A stretch of DNA of 64,000 nt, taken from positions 23,660,308-23,724,307 of the forward strand of contig NC_061867.1 in NCBI RefSeq assembly GCF_907164915.1, written 5' to 3'. The translations under genes were made by a program, and so were the position numbers. The notes beneath the pieces were generated by a model. The model did not search any database. It was not told the DNA's origin and saw nothing but the letters and a program-made list of their open reading frames with translations. Below are positions 44,601 to 56,745 of the stretch, one piece after another (the stretch's first letter is position 1; each line of letters begins with the position of its first letter). Source of the DNA: Impatiens glandulifera (Eukaryota; Streptophyta; Magnoliopsida; Ericales; Balsaminaceae).

Positions 44601-47600
44601 GTTACTTTCGAAGTTTGACAATCGCAAATCGTCAATCACACTCTTCTTTTCTCAGCTCCTTCCTGTTCGTTGTCCCCATCTTTTGAAGAGGGAAGTGTTT
44701 AATAAATAGCGGATGAGAACTCTTACTTGCAGCCACTTCCTATTCAGTCTACTAAACATATCTTTATTAAGGTTGTTAGGGCTAATGGAAAAAAGAATGA
44801 AAGGGATAGGGTTAAAGAAGTCTTTATTTGTAGATGAACTCAAAACTTCAAAATGGCTACTGGACAACCTCTAATATTTGAAAAAAAAAAGAGACATGTC
44901 TCTATTAAGTGCATATCAAAATTTTCCACCCATATTTTTATTTTAGTAATTAATATTATTATTAAAAAAATATTAATATTATTAATATCTAAACAAGATA
45001 AAGAAGAATAAAAAAGAAGAAGTATGAAACTGGAGAGGGTTACTTTCGAAGTTTGACAATCGCAAATCGTCAATCACACTCTTCTATTCTCAGCTCCTTC
45101 CTGTTCGTTGTCCCCATCTTTTGGAAGGGGGAAGTGTTTAATAAATAGCGGAAGAGAACTCTTACTTTCAACCCCTTCCTCTTCAGTCTACTAAATATGT
45201 CTCTATTAAGGTTGTTAGGCTAATGGAAAAAAGAATGAAAGGGATAGGGTTAAAGAAGCCTTTATTTGTAGATGAACTCAAAACTTCAAAAGGGCTACTG
45301 GACAACCTCTAATATTTGAAGAAAAAAAAGAGACATGTCTCTATTAAGTGCATATCAAAATTTTCCACCCATATTTTTATTTTAGTAATTAATATTATTA
45401 TTACAAAAATATTAATATTATTAATATCAAAACAAGATAAAGAAGAATAAAAAAGAAGAAGTAAGAAGCTGGAGAGGGTTACTTTCGAAGTTTGACAATC
45501 GCAAATCGTCAATCACACTCTTCTTTTCTCAGCTCCTTCCTGTTCGTTGTCCCCATCTTTTGGAAGGGGGAAGTGTTTAATAAATAGCGGATGAGAACTC
45601 TTACTTGCAGCCCCTTCCTCTTCAGTCTACTAAACATGTCTCTATTAAGGTTGTTAGGGCTAATGGAAAAAGAATGAAAGGGATAGGGTTAAAGAAGCCT
45701 TTATTTGTAGATGAACTCAAAACATCAAAATGGCTACTGGACAACCTCTAATATTTGAAAAAAAAAAAAGAGACATGTCTCTATTAAGTGCATATCAAAA
45801 TTTTCCACCCATATTTTTATTTTAGTAATTAATATTATTATTAAAAAAATATTAATATTATTAATATCAAAACAAGATAAAGAAGAATAAAAAAGAAGAA
45901 GTATGAAACTGGAGAGGGTTACTTTCGAAGTTTGACAATCGCAAATCGTCAATCACACTCTTCTTTTCTCAGCTCCTTCCTGTTCGTTGTCCCCTTCTTT
46001 TGGAAGGGGAAGTGTTTAATAAATAGCGGATGAGAACTTTTACTTGCAGCCCCTTCCTCTTCAGTCTACTAAACATGTCTCTATTAAGGTTGTTAGGGCT
46101 AATGGAAAAAAGAATGAAAGGGATAGGGTTAAAGAAGCCTTTATTTGTAGATGAACTCAAACTTCAAAAGGGCTACTGGACAAACTCTAACATTTGAAAA
46201 AAAAAAGAGACATGTCTCTAATTAAGTGCATATCAAAATTTTCCACCCATATTTTTATTTTAGTAATTAATATTATTATTAAAAAAATATTAATATTATT
46301 AATATCAAAACAAGATAAAGAAAAATAAAAAAGAAGAAGTAAGAAGCTGGAGAGGGTTACTTTCGAAGTTTGACAATCGCAAATCGTCAATCACACTCTT
46401 CTTTTCTCAGCTCCTTCCTGTTCGTTGTCCCCATCTTTTGGAAGGAGGAAGTGTTTAATAAATAGCGGATGAGAACTCTTACTTGCAGCCACTTCCTCTT
46501 CAGTCTACTAAACATGTCTTTATTAAGGTTGTTAGGGCTAATGGAAAAAAGAATGAAATGGATAGGGTTAAAGAAGCCTTTATTTGTAGATGAACTCAAA
46601 ACTTCAAAAGGGCTACTGGACAACCTCTAATATTTGAAGAAAAAAAAGAGACATGTCTCTATTATGTGCATATCAAAAATTTTCACCCATATTTTTATTT
46701 TAGTAATTAATATTATTATTAAAAAAATATTAATATTATTAATATCAAAACAAGATAAAGAAAAATAAAAAAGAAGAAGTATGAAATTGGAGAGGGTTAC
46801 TTTAGAAGTTTGACAATCGCAAATCGTCAATCACACTCTTCTTTTCTCAGCTCCTTCTTGTTCGTTGTCTCCTTCTTTTGGAAGGGAGGAGTGTTTAATA
46901 AATAGCGGATGAGAACTCTTACTTGCAGCCCCTCCTCTTCAGTCTACTAAACATGTCTTTATTAAGGTTGTTAGGGCTAATGGAAAAAAGAATGAAAGGG
47001 ATAGGGTTAAAGAAGCCTTTATTTGTAGATGAACTCAAAACTTCAAAATGGCTACTGGACAACCTCTAATATTTGGAAGAAAAAAAAAGAGACGTGTCTC
47101 TATTATGTGCATATCAAAATTTTCCACCCATATTTTTATTTTAGTAATTAATATTAATATTAAAAAAATATTAATATTATTAATATCAAAACAAGTTAAA
47201 GAAGAATAAAAAAGAAGAAGTATGAAACTGGAGAGGGTTACTTTCGATGTTTGACAATCGCAAATCGTCAATCACACTCTTCTTTTCTCAGCTCCTTCTT
47301 GTTCGTTGTCCCCTTCTTTTGGAAGGGGGGAGTGTTTAATAAATAGCGGATGAGAACTCTTACTTGCAGCCCCTTCCTCTTCAGTCTACTAAACATGTCT
47401 CTATTAAGGTTGCTAGGGCTAATGGAAAAAAGAATGAAAGGGATAGGGTTAAAGAAGCCTTTATTTGTAGATGAACTCAAAACTTCAAAATGGCTACTGG
47501 ACAACCATTTTGAATATTTGGAAAAAAAAAAGACATGTCTCTATTATGTGCATATCAAAATTTTTCACCCATATTTTTATTTTAGTAATTAATATTATTA

Positions 47601-48360
47601 TTAAAAAAATATTAATATTATTAATATCAAAACAAGATAAAGAAGAATAAAAAAGAAGAAGTATGAAACTGGAGAGGGTTACTTTCGAAGTTTGACAATC
47701 GCAAATCGTCAATCACACTCTTTTTTTCTCAGTTCCTTCCTGTTCGTTGTCCCCTTCTTTTGGAAGGGGGAAGTGTTTAATAAATAGTGGATGAGAACTC
47801 TTACTTGCAGCCCCTTCCTCTTCAATCTACTAAACATGTCTCTATTAAGGTTGTTAGGGCTAATGGAAAAAAGAATGAAAGGGATAGGGTTAAAGAAGCT
47901 TTTATTTGGAGATGAACTAGAAACTTCAAAATGGCTACTGGACAATTTCTAATATTTGAAAAAAAAAAGAGACATGTCTCTATTAAGTGCATATCAAAAT
48001 TTTCTACCCATATTTTTATTTTAGTAATTAATATTATTATTAAATAAATATTAATATTATTAATATCAAAACAAGATAAAGAAGAATAAAAAAGAAGAAG
48101 TATGAAACTGTAGAGGGTTACTTTCGAAGTTTGACAATCGCAAATCGTCAATCACACTCTTCTTTTCTCAGCTCCTTCCTGTTCGTTGTCCCCTTCTTTT
48201 GGAAGGGGGAAGTGTTTAATAAATAGCGTATGGGAACTCTAGCTTGCTGCCTCTTCTCTTCAGTCTACTAGACATGTCTCTATTAAGGTTGTTAGGGCTA
48301 CTAAAAAAAAAAAGGGATAAGGTTAAAGAAGCTTTTATTTGTAGATGAACACAATAGGAC
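41644..48360 (-). repeat. Promoter/exon-1 tandem array, right part (15 units)
   Basis: The same ~438-bp unit as on the left; the landmark CAAATCGTCAATCACAC recurs at about 42000, 42438, 42877, 43314, 43753, 44190, 44624, 45063, 45502, 45942, 46380, 46820, 47261, 47701 and 48141. All have the CTTCGAAA|GT donor variant. The rightmost unit's promoter resembles the single-copy promoters of gene copies D and E (CTACTAGACATG, GGGCTACTAAAA) and passes into the native distal promoter. A higher-order period of about 3503 bp (8 units) is visible. Confidence 0.88.
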
Positions 48361-48567
48361 TACTGGACAACCTCTAATATTTGAAAAGAAAAAAAAAAAA
48401 AGACATGTCTTATTAAGTGCATATCAATATTTTCCACCCATATTTTTATTTTAGTAATTAATATTATTATTAAAAATATTAATTAATATTTAAATTGACA
48501 ATTAATGATTTCTTTTACCAATATTATTAATATTTGTTATTATGTTTTGGTTAATTATAAACCATTT
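48361..48567 (-). promoter_or_regulatory. Native distal promoter region of gene copy C
   Basis: Sequence such as AATTGACAATTAATGATTTC and TTACCAATATTATTAATA is shared with 24640-24745, 52195-52265 and 62555-62635 but absent from the array units. It is therefore the outer, unamplified end of the gene whose coding exon is at 25393-25587. Confidence 0.6.
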
Positions 48568-51109
48568 TTTGGGGGGGGGAAACGATATAGTCATTTCATT
48601 AAAATACCCCAAAAGGGGAAAAACCTACCTAAGTTAATGAATTAAAGCAAAAACAAACATTTGCTTTAATTTTAAAAGGCCGGATTTACAAACCAAATGA
48701 GTAAACACAAAATGAATTAGTGCTGCAAATTCGGGTTTTGATCATCACTAACTGGTTTCCTTGGGCAATTAGGTTCAGAGTGTGAAAAAGTACAACATTT
48801 CTTGCACCGATCAGGCCTCCATTCATATTTAAATCCAATATGAATGATATTTGCATTTCTATTTTTCAGCTCAAGGAAGTTAGGAAGAACACTGTCCGAA
48901 TGAATTTCAACACTAACTCTCGCAATAGATGCTCTTTCATAATTGTTCAGTGCATCCAGTTGACACAAGTACGGAGGAACGTTATACAAATTAACCCAAA
49001 TTTGTTCCGCTTCAGGAGGCCTTTAGTTGATTTCCATCTTCTCCTCCCATTTATTAACTTTGAAGCAGTAGTTAGCCACAAAGATAAATTTTGCAGATAA
49101 AATTATCGAGATTTGACTACCTTTTCTAAAAAACAGAAAATAGTAACCATATGGGTTGACAGTAACTCTTTCCAATCCATCTTCCTCTTGTTTATTAAAT
49201 AAACTTTTCTTTACAGCAGCATAAGTAACAGAAACTCTTCCCATAAAATGTCAAACATTGACATTCTTCCAAGCATTAACACATCTTTCCTCAATATCCA
49301 AAGGTAACTCAAATTGGAATGGATGATAAGTGTTTTTGCTTTTGGGAAGCGATTGTCAAGAAACAGTTTACACTGATCCGGGTCAATGTTTGAATTCCTT
49401 TGCCAGACCCTACCTTTCTGCCATGTTTGATTAGCATTGCTTCGAACCAAGTAAACTCTTGTCTTAGCACACTTCCCCATTTCTTTCATCGCATTGACAG
49501 ACCAGTCAACCATATCATGATGATACTCACCTTCCTTAAGCAAATTCCAGTCTTGAAGGTAATGAACATTGAATTGTATCTTGAGTTGAGTGCTTCTTTC
49601 ATTGCTCATCACTAATTCTTTCCTTTGAATTTGAAAAAGCATCTCTTAATTTGATTTCTCATTCCCGCTAGATTTGCTATTTCAGTTTCCCCAATTTTCC
49701 ATTCTCCTTGAATTCCAGAAGCATTACCAGCAGCAGACCCTGAAGCATTCCCATTAGCAACACCATTAGCAGAAACATTTCCAGAAGCTGTTCCAGCCTT
49801 AGAAGGAATATTCCTTTTGTCAGCAGCATTTTCATGAGAATTTAAACCAGCAGCATTTCCATAAGAGTTTCCACCAGTAGCCATAGAATTCATATTGTTA
49901 TTAACATTTCAGCAACGTTGTGCTTCATTTCGTCAATTCCATCAGGAGCAACAGTAGAATTTCCAGCTATTATATTCTCATTAACAGCAGCTTGAAAACC
50001 AGTAATATGCTCAATACCAACAACAGATTGAGCACTTGTCCTGCACAAATTGGCTTCCACAATGCAGACGCTATTATCAGTAACTTTAACAACAGAACCC
50101 TCAAATTCAATTCCTGCAATCTTCATTAGATTAGTCTGATCCACAACAGCTTTAATAACAGTAACCTTAGGCTCTGTAACAACTCCTTGATCCATATCAA
50201 CATATCCCAAATCATTAAGACTAGCCAGGTCCAAATCACCCAGAATTGGTTTTTCAACCTCAGTGCTACCAATGAAGACATCTTCATTCAACCCAACAGC
50301 ATAGCAGATCCAGAATCACCAATAGTACCAATTTTCAGCAAATCAGAACCCTTAACCACAACAGTCTCTAATCCCTGCATACTTCCCTTGATTTCAAATG
50401 ATGTATTAGTGACTGTGCCGTGGGTATTAATCCCACATAAGGTAGTACCCGAGGAATTCGTGTTCAAATGTACCTGTGCAGCTAGGGGTCCCAACACATT
50501 TATATCACTAATAATTAACACAGATTTATCATTTTGAAAAACAGGTTTTTGACATCCCTCAACCGCTTCAGGCAATGTCATACTACTAATACCGTGGAAT
50601 CCAACACTTTCGATCTCCACCCGACTGTCATTTCCTAGATTCTTAGGGCACACATCTAACAATTCATTCCTAATCGCATTAATATCCTTATCAGTAGTAG
50701 CAGTTAAAGAGATAGGATTAGAAATCATACCCGGAGTAGATTTCAGTTTGGACTTCATTAATCCATTGCTTGCAATTAGTAAATCAGCATCCATGCCGTC
50801 ATTATCAGATTTTTTGGCATTGCTATGGGATTTATTGGTGCTCTTTTCCTTCAAAGCTTTGGCATTGTTATTGGAGCATGAAGAATTAATATCAGGATCC
50901 GCTGGTTGGGACTTGGAAGCACCCCTTGTCCGATTTTTAAAGTTAGTCAGACGCGAACCAACCATTAGAAGGGTTAATCCTCAGACGTATCAACCACACA
51001 AAAGCTATACAGTCAAGAAGCTGAACAGCCAAAAAAGGGTTAGGCTATCAGTTACACAGCGAATACTATGCAACTTCAACTAGGGCTAGCAATTAAAACT
51101 TGATTTCAG
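48568..51109 (-). mobile_element. ORF1-only LINE (L1-type)
   Basis: On the minus strand ORF1 occupies most of the insert and is followed by ~140 bp of 3' UTR ending TTTTAATGAAATGACTATAT, a C-run and a short A-run (plus-strand TTTTTTGGGGGGGGG at 48567). No endonuclease or reverse transcriptase is present. The insert interrupts the distal promoter and replaces about 150 bp that is present at 24757-24903; I see no target duplication. Confidence 0.72.
48717..50965 (-). pseudogene. LINE ORF1 protein (DUF4283 and zinc knuckle), frameshifted
   Basis: From ATG at 50965 (MVGSRLTNFKNRTRGASKSQ) three frames follow one another with ATGA overlaps at 50288-50291 and 49890-49893, then 49642-49211, 49244-49023 and 48989-48717. 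The first part is low-complexity, Ser/Asn/Gly/Ala-rich. The DUF4283-like core is NPYGYYFLFFRKGSQISII to FVANYCFKVNKWEE, then QIWVNLYNVPPYLC, IARVSVEIHSDSVLP and the knuckle CKKCCTFSHSEPNC (CX2CX4HX4C), typical of plant L1 ORF1 proteins that bind the element RNA. At least four frame breaks make it a pseudogene. Confidence 0.8.
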
Positions 51110-51123
51110 TATTCAAAATAAGG

Positions 51124-51364
51124 AGAGAAAGAGGAAAGGATGAGAAGAGAGAAATGAAAAAATAAATAAATAAATTATATTAAATATTAAGGGTATTCTA
51201 GACTTTTTACATATTTTTCTTTCGCGTGATTATCCTCCCTTTCGTATTACGCGACAGGGGTAATTACGTCAAAAAAAATTAAGTGGTCATCAGCACAATT
51301 TAATTTATGCGTTGATCACTAGCGTATTTTAAGCCTTTTTTAGGATCATCTCATCAATTTTCTC
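51124..51364 (-). mobile_element. Truncated MULE end between gene copies C and D
   Basis: Outer ~240 bp of a right MULE arm (ATTACGCGACAGGGGTAATT, TTTATGCGTTGATCACTAGC) beginning after TATTCAAAATAAGG at 51110-51123 and adjoining the 3' UTR of gene copy D. Same left breakpoint as the piece at 24918. Confidence 0.78.
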
Positions 51365-52750
51365 ACTAGAAAAGAGTAGAATTCTTAATGCTTACAAATA
51401 CAATTTTAGGAATTGAGAATAAATGACTTAAAAGATAAAATGAGTTCGAAGATAGAAATTAAGAACACAGAAAGAAAAGAGAAACTATTAAGCCAGCTTG
51501 TAGGCGATTGCAGCCTTGGAGGCAACTACTGAAAGGGTTGCAGTCTCGACGTCTTCAGCCTTGGAGAAGTCTTTATCCTTTGAGTCAGATACAACCTTAG
51601 CTACTTTTGCAGACTTGCTGTGAATCTAGCCGCCATAGTTGTGGATGTATAGGCTCTGGATGAGAACCTAGATGTTGCTTCTGTCAGGGTTTCAGGCTCG
51701 TCCTTAACATCTTCCATCTCAACATCGTTGTTCATTTAGAATCAAAATAAAAATATTCTTGAAAATGAGCTTTTTTTTTCTTCTCCAAATCAAAACAAGA
51801 TAAAGAATAATAAAAGAGAAGAAGTATGAAACTGGAGAGGGTTACCTTCGAAGTTTGACAATCGCAAATTGTCAATCACACTCTTCTTTTCTCAACTCCT
51901 TCCTGTTTGTTGTCCCCTTCTTTTAGAAGGGAAAGTGTTTAATAAATAGATGGGAACCCTTGCTTGTTGCCCTTTCCTCTTTAGTCTACTGGACATGTCT
52001 CTATTTAGGTTGTTAGGGCTACTAGAAAAAGAATGAAAAGGATAGGATTAAAAAAGCCTTTATTTACATATGAACTCAATAGAGCCTCTTATATTTGAAA
52101 AAGAAAGAAATGGACATGTCTTTATTAAGTGTATATCAAACTTTTTCATATTTTTATTTTAGTAATTAATATTTTTATTAAAAAAAATAATTAATATTAA
52201 ATTGACAATTAATAATTTATTTTACCAATGTTATTAATATTTGTTATTTCGTTTTTGTTAATTATAAACCAAATTTATAAATTACTTAAAAAAATTATTT
52301 TATTCATAAAAACTTAAAAACAACTATTATGTCTATATATTTGTGATTGAGGAGCAATAGGTAATCAGGTAAATGTTGATTAATGGAAGGGCTTGTTTGT
52401 TTGGTTAAAGTATTTAAATCTAAGAGTTTGTTTGTTTTTGTTAAAGTATTCAAAATAAGGGCTTGTTTGTTTGATTAAAATTATTTAAATAATTTTTGAA
52501 CAATTTAATATAATATTTTATCAATTATATTATAAATTTAAATATTTTTAAAAGAGTCTTACAAATTAACTTGTTGATAACCCATTGTGTAGTGTTTACT
52601 TTCTTTTTAGAGGGATAATAAAATGTATAGGGTGTGATAAGGTTGAAAACTAGTTTTTAGTTTTTTATCTATAAATAATAAGTTATTTTTATAAATATTT
52701 GATTGAAAATATATAAAAATAAATATGAATGATTTTAAGTTTTTTGAAAT
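51365..52750 (-). pseudogene. Small two-exon gene, copy D, frameshifted
   Basis: Minus strand. Exon 1 ends CTTCGAAG|GT near 51848; intron 1 ends at 51735; exon 2 starts MNNDVEMEDVKDEPETLTEA at 51734, then SRFSSRAYTSTTMAARFTA, where a single-base deletion shifts the frame. The remaining exon (VSDSK-, DFSK-like) and 3' UTR reach the MULE end. Upstream are the promoter (AGTGTTTAATAAATAG at 51930) and an extended distal region to about 52750 that is shared with copy E. This copy preserves the full unamplified promoter layout. Confidence 0.65.
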
Positions 52751-53124
52751 AGACAGACAAATACAACATACGAATGGAATGTAGACGCACTGCTACACAC
52801 AAACAGAAAAAGAAGTGATTATATACAACCAGGTTGGTCTGTTATTCGGATTGGGTTTTTGAAAAAATCTAGAGAGAGAAAAAGGTAATGATTGGTGATA
52901 ATTTTGCGAAGGGGATGATTATTTTTGGTAAAATAACTTAAAGGGTATTAATATATATGAATAAAATAAAAAATAATAATTTAAAATAAAGGGTATTTTA
53001 GTATTTTAGTTAATGAAATGAGTGATTTGATTTTTGAGAAGCGATTGATTGAAAAATTGATTTTGAATGGTTTTTTAAAAAAAGCAAAGAGAACAAGGCC
53101 TAAAAGATTATCTGGTCTCGATTA
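52751..53124. other. Spacer before the inverted repeat
   Basis: No gene seen. AT-rich, with one less AT-rich stretch at about 52760-52860. Confidence 0.5.
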
Positions 53125-53846
53125 TATATTAATCTATCATCTATGCTAGTTATTTCATTTTATTGGAAATGTTCATGTTAAATTATTGTTCTGCATGTTT
53201 ATTCTCTTTTTGAACTGTTTTTAATGAGGTTGATCGATTATTTTCATAAATCTCATAATTAAAATATTAAATGAATTTTTGATAAAAAAAACTAAATTAA
53301 TTTGAATTAGAGGTTGTTAAATTTGTTGTAATTAAACACTTAAAAATAATATAATATGTATAAAATTGATACTCATAATTAAATTTCAAAATAAATAACT
53401 TGACTGAACCATTAAAATTTTAAATTGAAAAATATATTTGATTCATATTAGATTTTTTATTCAAATAACTGAAAAGCATCTTAAATAAAATTAATTGACA
53501 ATTTTTAAAACCTTTTCATATCTTTTTTATTTTTTTTTATTATCAACTCGTAAAAGCACTGGTATTTTCTGTTATTCTCAGGTTAACACACGTACATCAT
53601 CCTCCTTTATTTATTATTTATAAAGCAAAATAAAGTGAGGATAAACGTTTGAGTGACACATTGAGAGATGAAAAATTATTAATGGAATAAAGTCTTATTT
53701 GTTTGGTTAAAATTATTTTACAAAATCTTAATCTATAAGGTGTTTAAAAAGTTATTTTTTTTTATTTTTTTTAAACGTCAAAAATATGAATATATAGTAA
53801 TAAATTATAGTTTTATTTAAAAATAAAATATATATATATCAAACAT

Positions 53847-55191
53847 GGTTTCAAACGACTAGAAGATGTTTTGATTGAACTTCACCTCAACATTGATGAT
53901 ATAAGAGGACAAGGTTATGACAATGGCTCCAATATGAAAGGTAAACATCAAGGTGTACAAAAAAGGTTACTTGATGTAAATCCTAGAGCATTTTATATTC
54001 CGTGTGGATGCCATAGTTTAAACCTTGTTATATGTGATATTGCAAAATCTTGTGACCAAGCAAAAGATTTTTTTGGATATCTTCAAAAGATTTATACATT
54101 ATTTTCGGGTTCAACACAACGGTAAGATCTTCTTAAAACATTTGTGAAGAATTTGACACCAAATCCCTTGTCGACGACTCGTTGGGAAAGTCGTATTGAA
54201 AGCGTTAGAGCAATAAAAAATCAAGTAGTAGAGTTTAGAGATGCTCTGGTTGAATTATCTATTACAGAAAAGCATGATCAAATTGGGAGAATATAAGCTA
54301 AAGGCTTGTGGATGTCTGCTTTAGAAGATTTTGAGTTCTTAATTAGCTTATGCATTTGGTACAAACTTTTAGATAAAGTTAATTGTGTTAGTAAATTGCT
54401 TCAACAAGAAGATATGAAAATTGATGATGCAATTACAAGATTGAAGGAGCTCATTATATATTTTGAAAATGTTAGAGAATGTGGTTTTGAAGATTTGATG
54501 GAGGAAGCTAGAACTCTTGCACGTAAAGTTGGCATTGATCCAGTGTTTGTTCAAAAAATAGTTTCTCGAAGACCGAAGAAATTTGATGAGGGTGTGAATG
54601 ATTATGCCGATGGTAATCAATCATTAGAGGATAAATTTAGAATTACATATTTTCTCCGCATTATAGACCAAGCTCTTACATCGCTTCGGGATCGGTTTGA
54701 ACAACTTGAACGTTTTGAAGAACTCTTTGGATTTTTGTTTAATGGAAAATTCAAAAGTGTTAGTGAAGAGCAATTGAGGCAGGATTGCACTAAATTAGAA
54801 AATTTCTTGAAACACAATCAACAAATGGACATTGATGGGGATGCGTTATTTAAAGAGCTCATTAATTTGAAGACAATATTACCGGCAAAAGTAAAAAGAT
54901 CAATTGACATCCTTAATTTTACAAGGTCATTATGGGAAGCGGGTTGTTTTCAAAATGTAGGGATCGTTTATCGAATTTTGTTGACTATACCGGTTACTGT
55001 TATTTCTGCAAAGAGAAGTTTTTCCAAGTTGAAGTTGATAAAGACTTACTTACGAAGTTCAATGTCACAAAGAAAGATTAAATGGATTAGCGATGATATC
55101 AATTGAAAAGGAGTGCTTAGAACAATTAGAATATGATGACTTAATTGAAAATTTTGCTTCAAAAAATGCAAGGAGAAGTATGTTTTCATAA
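53847..55191 (+). pseudogene. hAT transposase (ZMYM1-like) pseudogene, 5'-truncated
   Basis: The frame opens within GFKRLEDVLIELHLNIDDIR, followed by GQGYDNGSNMKGKHQG with a conserved catalytic-core Asp, and FYIPCGCHSLNL. TAA stops at 54123 and about 54294 interrupt an otherwise continuous frame (LTPNPLSTTRWESRIESVRA; then DFEFLISLCIWYK). FRITYFLRIIDQALTSLRDR and the dimerisation region (SIDILNFTRSLWEAGCFQNV, TVISAKRSFSKLKLIKTYLR) follow. A one-base insertion near 55073 moves the end to RLNGLAMISIEKE and ENFASKNARRSMFS with TAA at 55189-55191. The N-terminal zinc finger and first part of the RNase H fold are missing. hAT transposases cut and paste DNA in the nucleus; this one is dead. Confidence 0.88.
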
Positions 55192-55439
55192 TTTGTTTGT
55201 CTTTTTAGATTGATATGTGTGTTTTAATAGTTGTTAATTATTATTGTATTTTTTTTTCATATAAAATTTATTATATTAATGTTTTTGATATTTATTATGA
55301 AATGTTTTATATATGAGATATTGTTGTTATATATTTAATTCAGATTATATATTTTGTTAATTAAAATATTTATAATTATTAATTAAAAAATAATAATTCT
55401 TTTATAATATTAGGAGCCACAAAATGTAAAATTGTATTG

Positions 55440-55462
55440 GCTCCAATCCTAGGACCGACCCT
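55440..55462 (-). repeat. Right terminal repeat of the hAT element
   Basis: CCTAGGACCGACCCTG ends at 55462; its complement starts CAGGGTCGG, typical of hAT ends. Immediately after it the inverted-repeat arm resumes (GAGCTCTAAGG). No left end is seen at 53846. Confidence 0.6.
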
Positions 55463-55545
55463 GACGAGCTCTAAGGACTTGCTTGAAATTCATTCCAATC
55501 ATTTGAAACTGGTTATTTAAAAAGTAACTATGGCTAACAAAAACA

Positions 55546-56269
55546 TTTTTTTTATGATATTTATATATAATAATAAAATAAATAATAATTTAAAATATAA
55601 TATAATTTAATATTTTAGTTAATCAGTAATTAATTAAAGTAATATATTATATTTGATTCCGTTATATGTAATTATTTAATAAGTTAGGCTTGATTCAGTC
55701 TCATTGTTTGCTTAGTAGCGGACATAAGAGAAATAATTGTGTGCATACATTAATAGAAATTCTTTTGGGATTTTTTATATATTTAATTATTATTATTTCT
55801 CCACCAAATCATATTTAATTAACTAAATTTTAAAAATAATTTTATTTTTTTTAATTAAATTTAAATTTCAAATATAAAATAATATTTTCAAAATTAAATT
55901 AATTAATTTATAAATAATTATTTTTTTATATAATAATATAATCTTTAACAAAAATTTAAAAGTATAAAAAAAATTACAAAACACATAATTATAAATAAAT
56001 ATTATTTTATTCACTATTGTATTAACTAGTGAGGTTTCCGTATATTTATACGGTTGCCATTTTTTTTTATCGAACTTTATCAACTAATTTCGATCGATCA
56101 ACAATATTATTTTCACTTATTTACCGACTCACTTACGTTAGCCAAAATATTCTATATTACCCAACCATCTTCTCTTTATCGAGTTTTATGAACTCATTTC
56201 TTACAAATAACAATGTTACTCAACTTACCAACTAACTTATGTCAACCAACCAACATATTACTTAAGTCC
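55546..56269. other. AT-rich spacer
   Basis: No gene. Segment 56030-56260 contains degenerate repeats of a TTATCRA.TTTTATCAACT type. Confidence 0.5.
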
Positions 56270-56370
56270 TCTTTATAATTATTACAACTTTGTGGCGAGT
56301 GAGATTGAAACCCTCAATCTTTATTATTTAAAATTAACACTTAATTATTACACCACTTAAGATTGTTGAT
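56270..56370 (-). repeat. SINE-head-like sequence, minus strand
   Basis: On the minus strand CTTAAGTGGTGTAATAATTA resembles an A box and GGGTTTCAATCTC, ~45 bp downstream, resembles a B box (GGTTCAANNC). Weak and short. Confidence 0.35.
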
Positions 56371-56499
56371 TTTTTTTAATAAATTTATGTATGAATATAT
56401 AATATATATATATATATATATAATAAATGTTATAAACGAATTTAAAATATTATTAGTTTACTTATTTAAAAGTTTATTAATTTTGAAGTTGATTTTAAA

Positions 56500-56745
56500 A
56501 TATAAATTGGTATTAGCCTAGTTGGTCAAAATGTTAAAATTAATTTATAGTGTGACGTTAAAAGTTCAAAACTTGTATATATCAAATTTTTTAATTAATT
56601 TTTCAAGTTTATGGGTGGGAGGGTCAACCCACAGTCATACTCAAGTATTCATTTACCTTCACATACATATTCAAATTAATTACGGCTCTCGACATAACAA
56701 TCCAAACACTTTAAAAATTAAACATATATTACATAATTTAATTTA
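56500..56745 (+). repeat. Solitary copy of the SINE-like repeat
   Basis: Shares TTAGCCTAGTTGGTCAAA (A-box-like, 56513), AAAAGTTCAAAAC (B-box-like, 56560), GGGTCAACCCACA and CACTTTAAAAATTAAACAT with the tandem copies at 11068-12040. The interior is more diverged. Confidence 0.6.

Larger units (their letters stand above)
53125..55545 (+). repeat. Left arm of an ~8-kb inverted repeat (hAT inside)
   Basis: 53125-53846 and 55463-55545 together pair with 60205-61440 in reverse complement. Landmarks: TTTATTCTCTTTTTGAACTG, TTATTCAAATAACTGAAAAG, TTTTTTAAACGTCAAAAAT, ATTCATTCCAATCATTTGAA and AAAAAGTAACTATG. The hAT remnant sits between the two parts. Confidence 0.75.

Noticed and set aside
25701..48150. 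Recurrent 62-78-codon frames in nearly every array unit, minus strand (starting MSSS.FEVLSSS and MTICDCQTSK)
   Set aside because: They run across the TATA-like box, exon 1 and intron start of the amplified promoter; ends vary with single-base indels between units. They recur because the DNA recurs.
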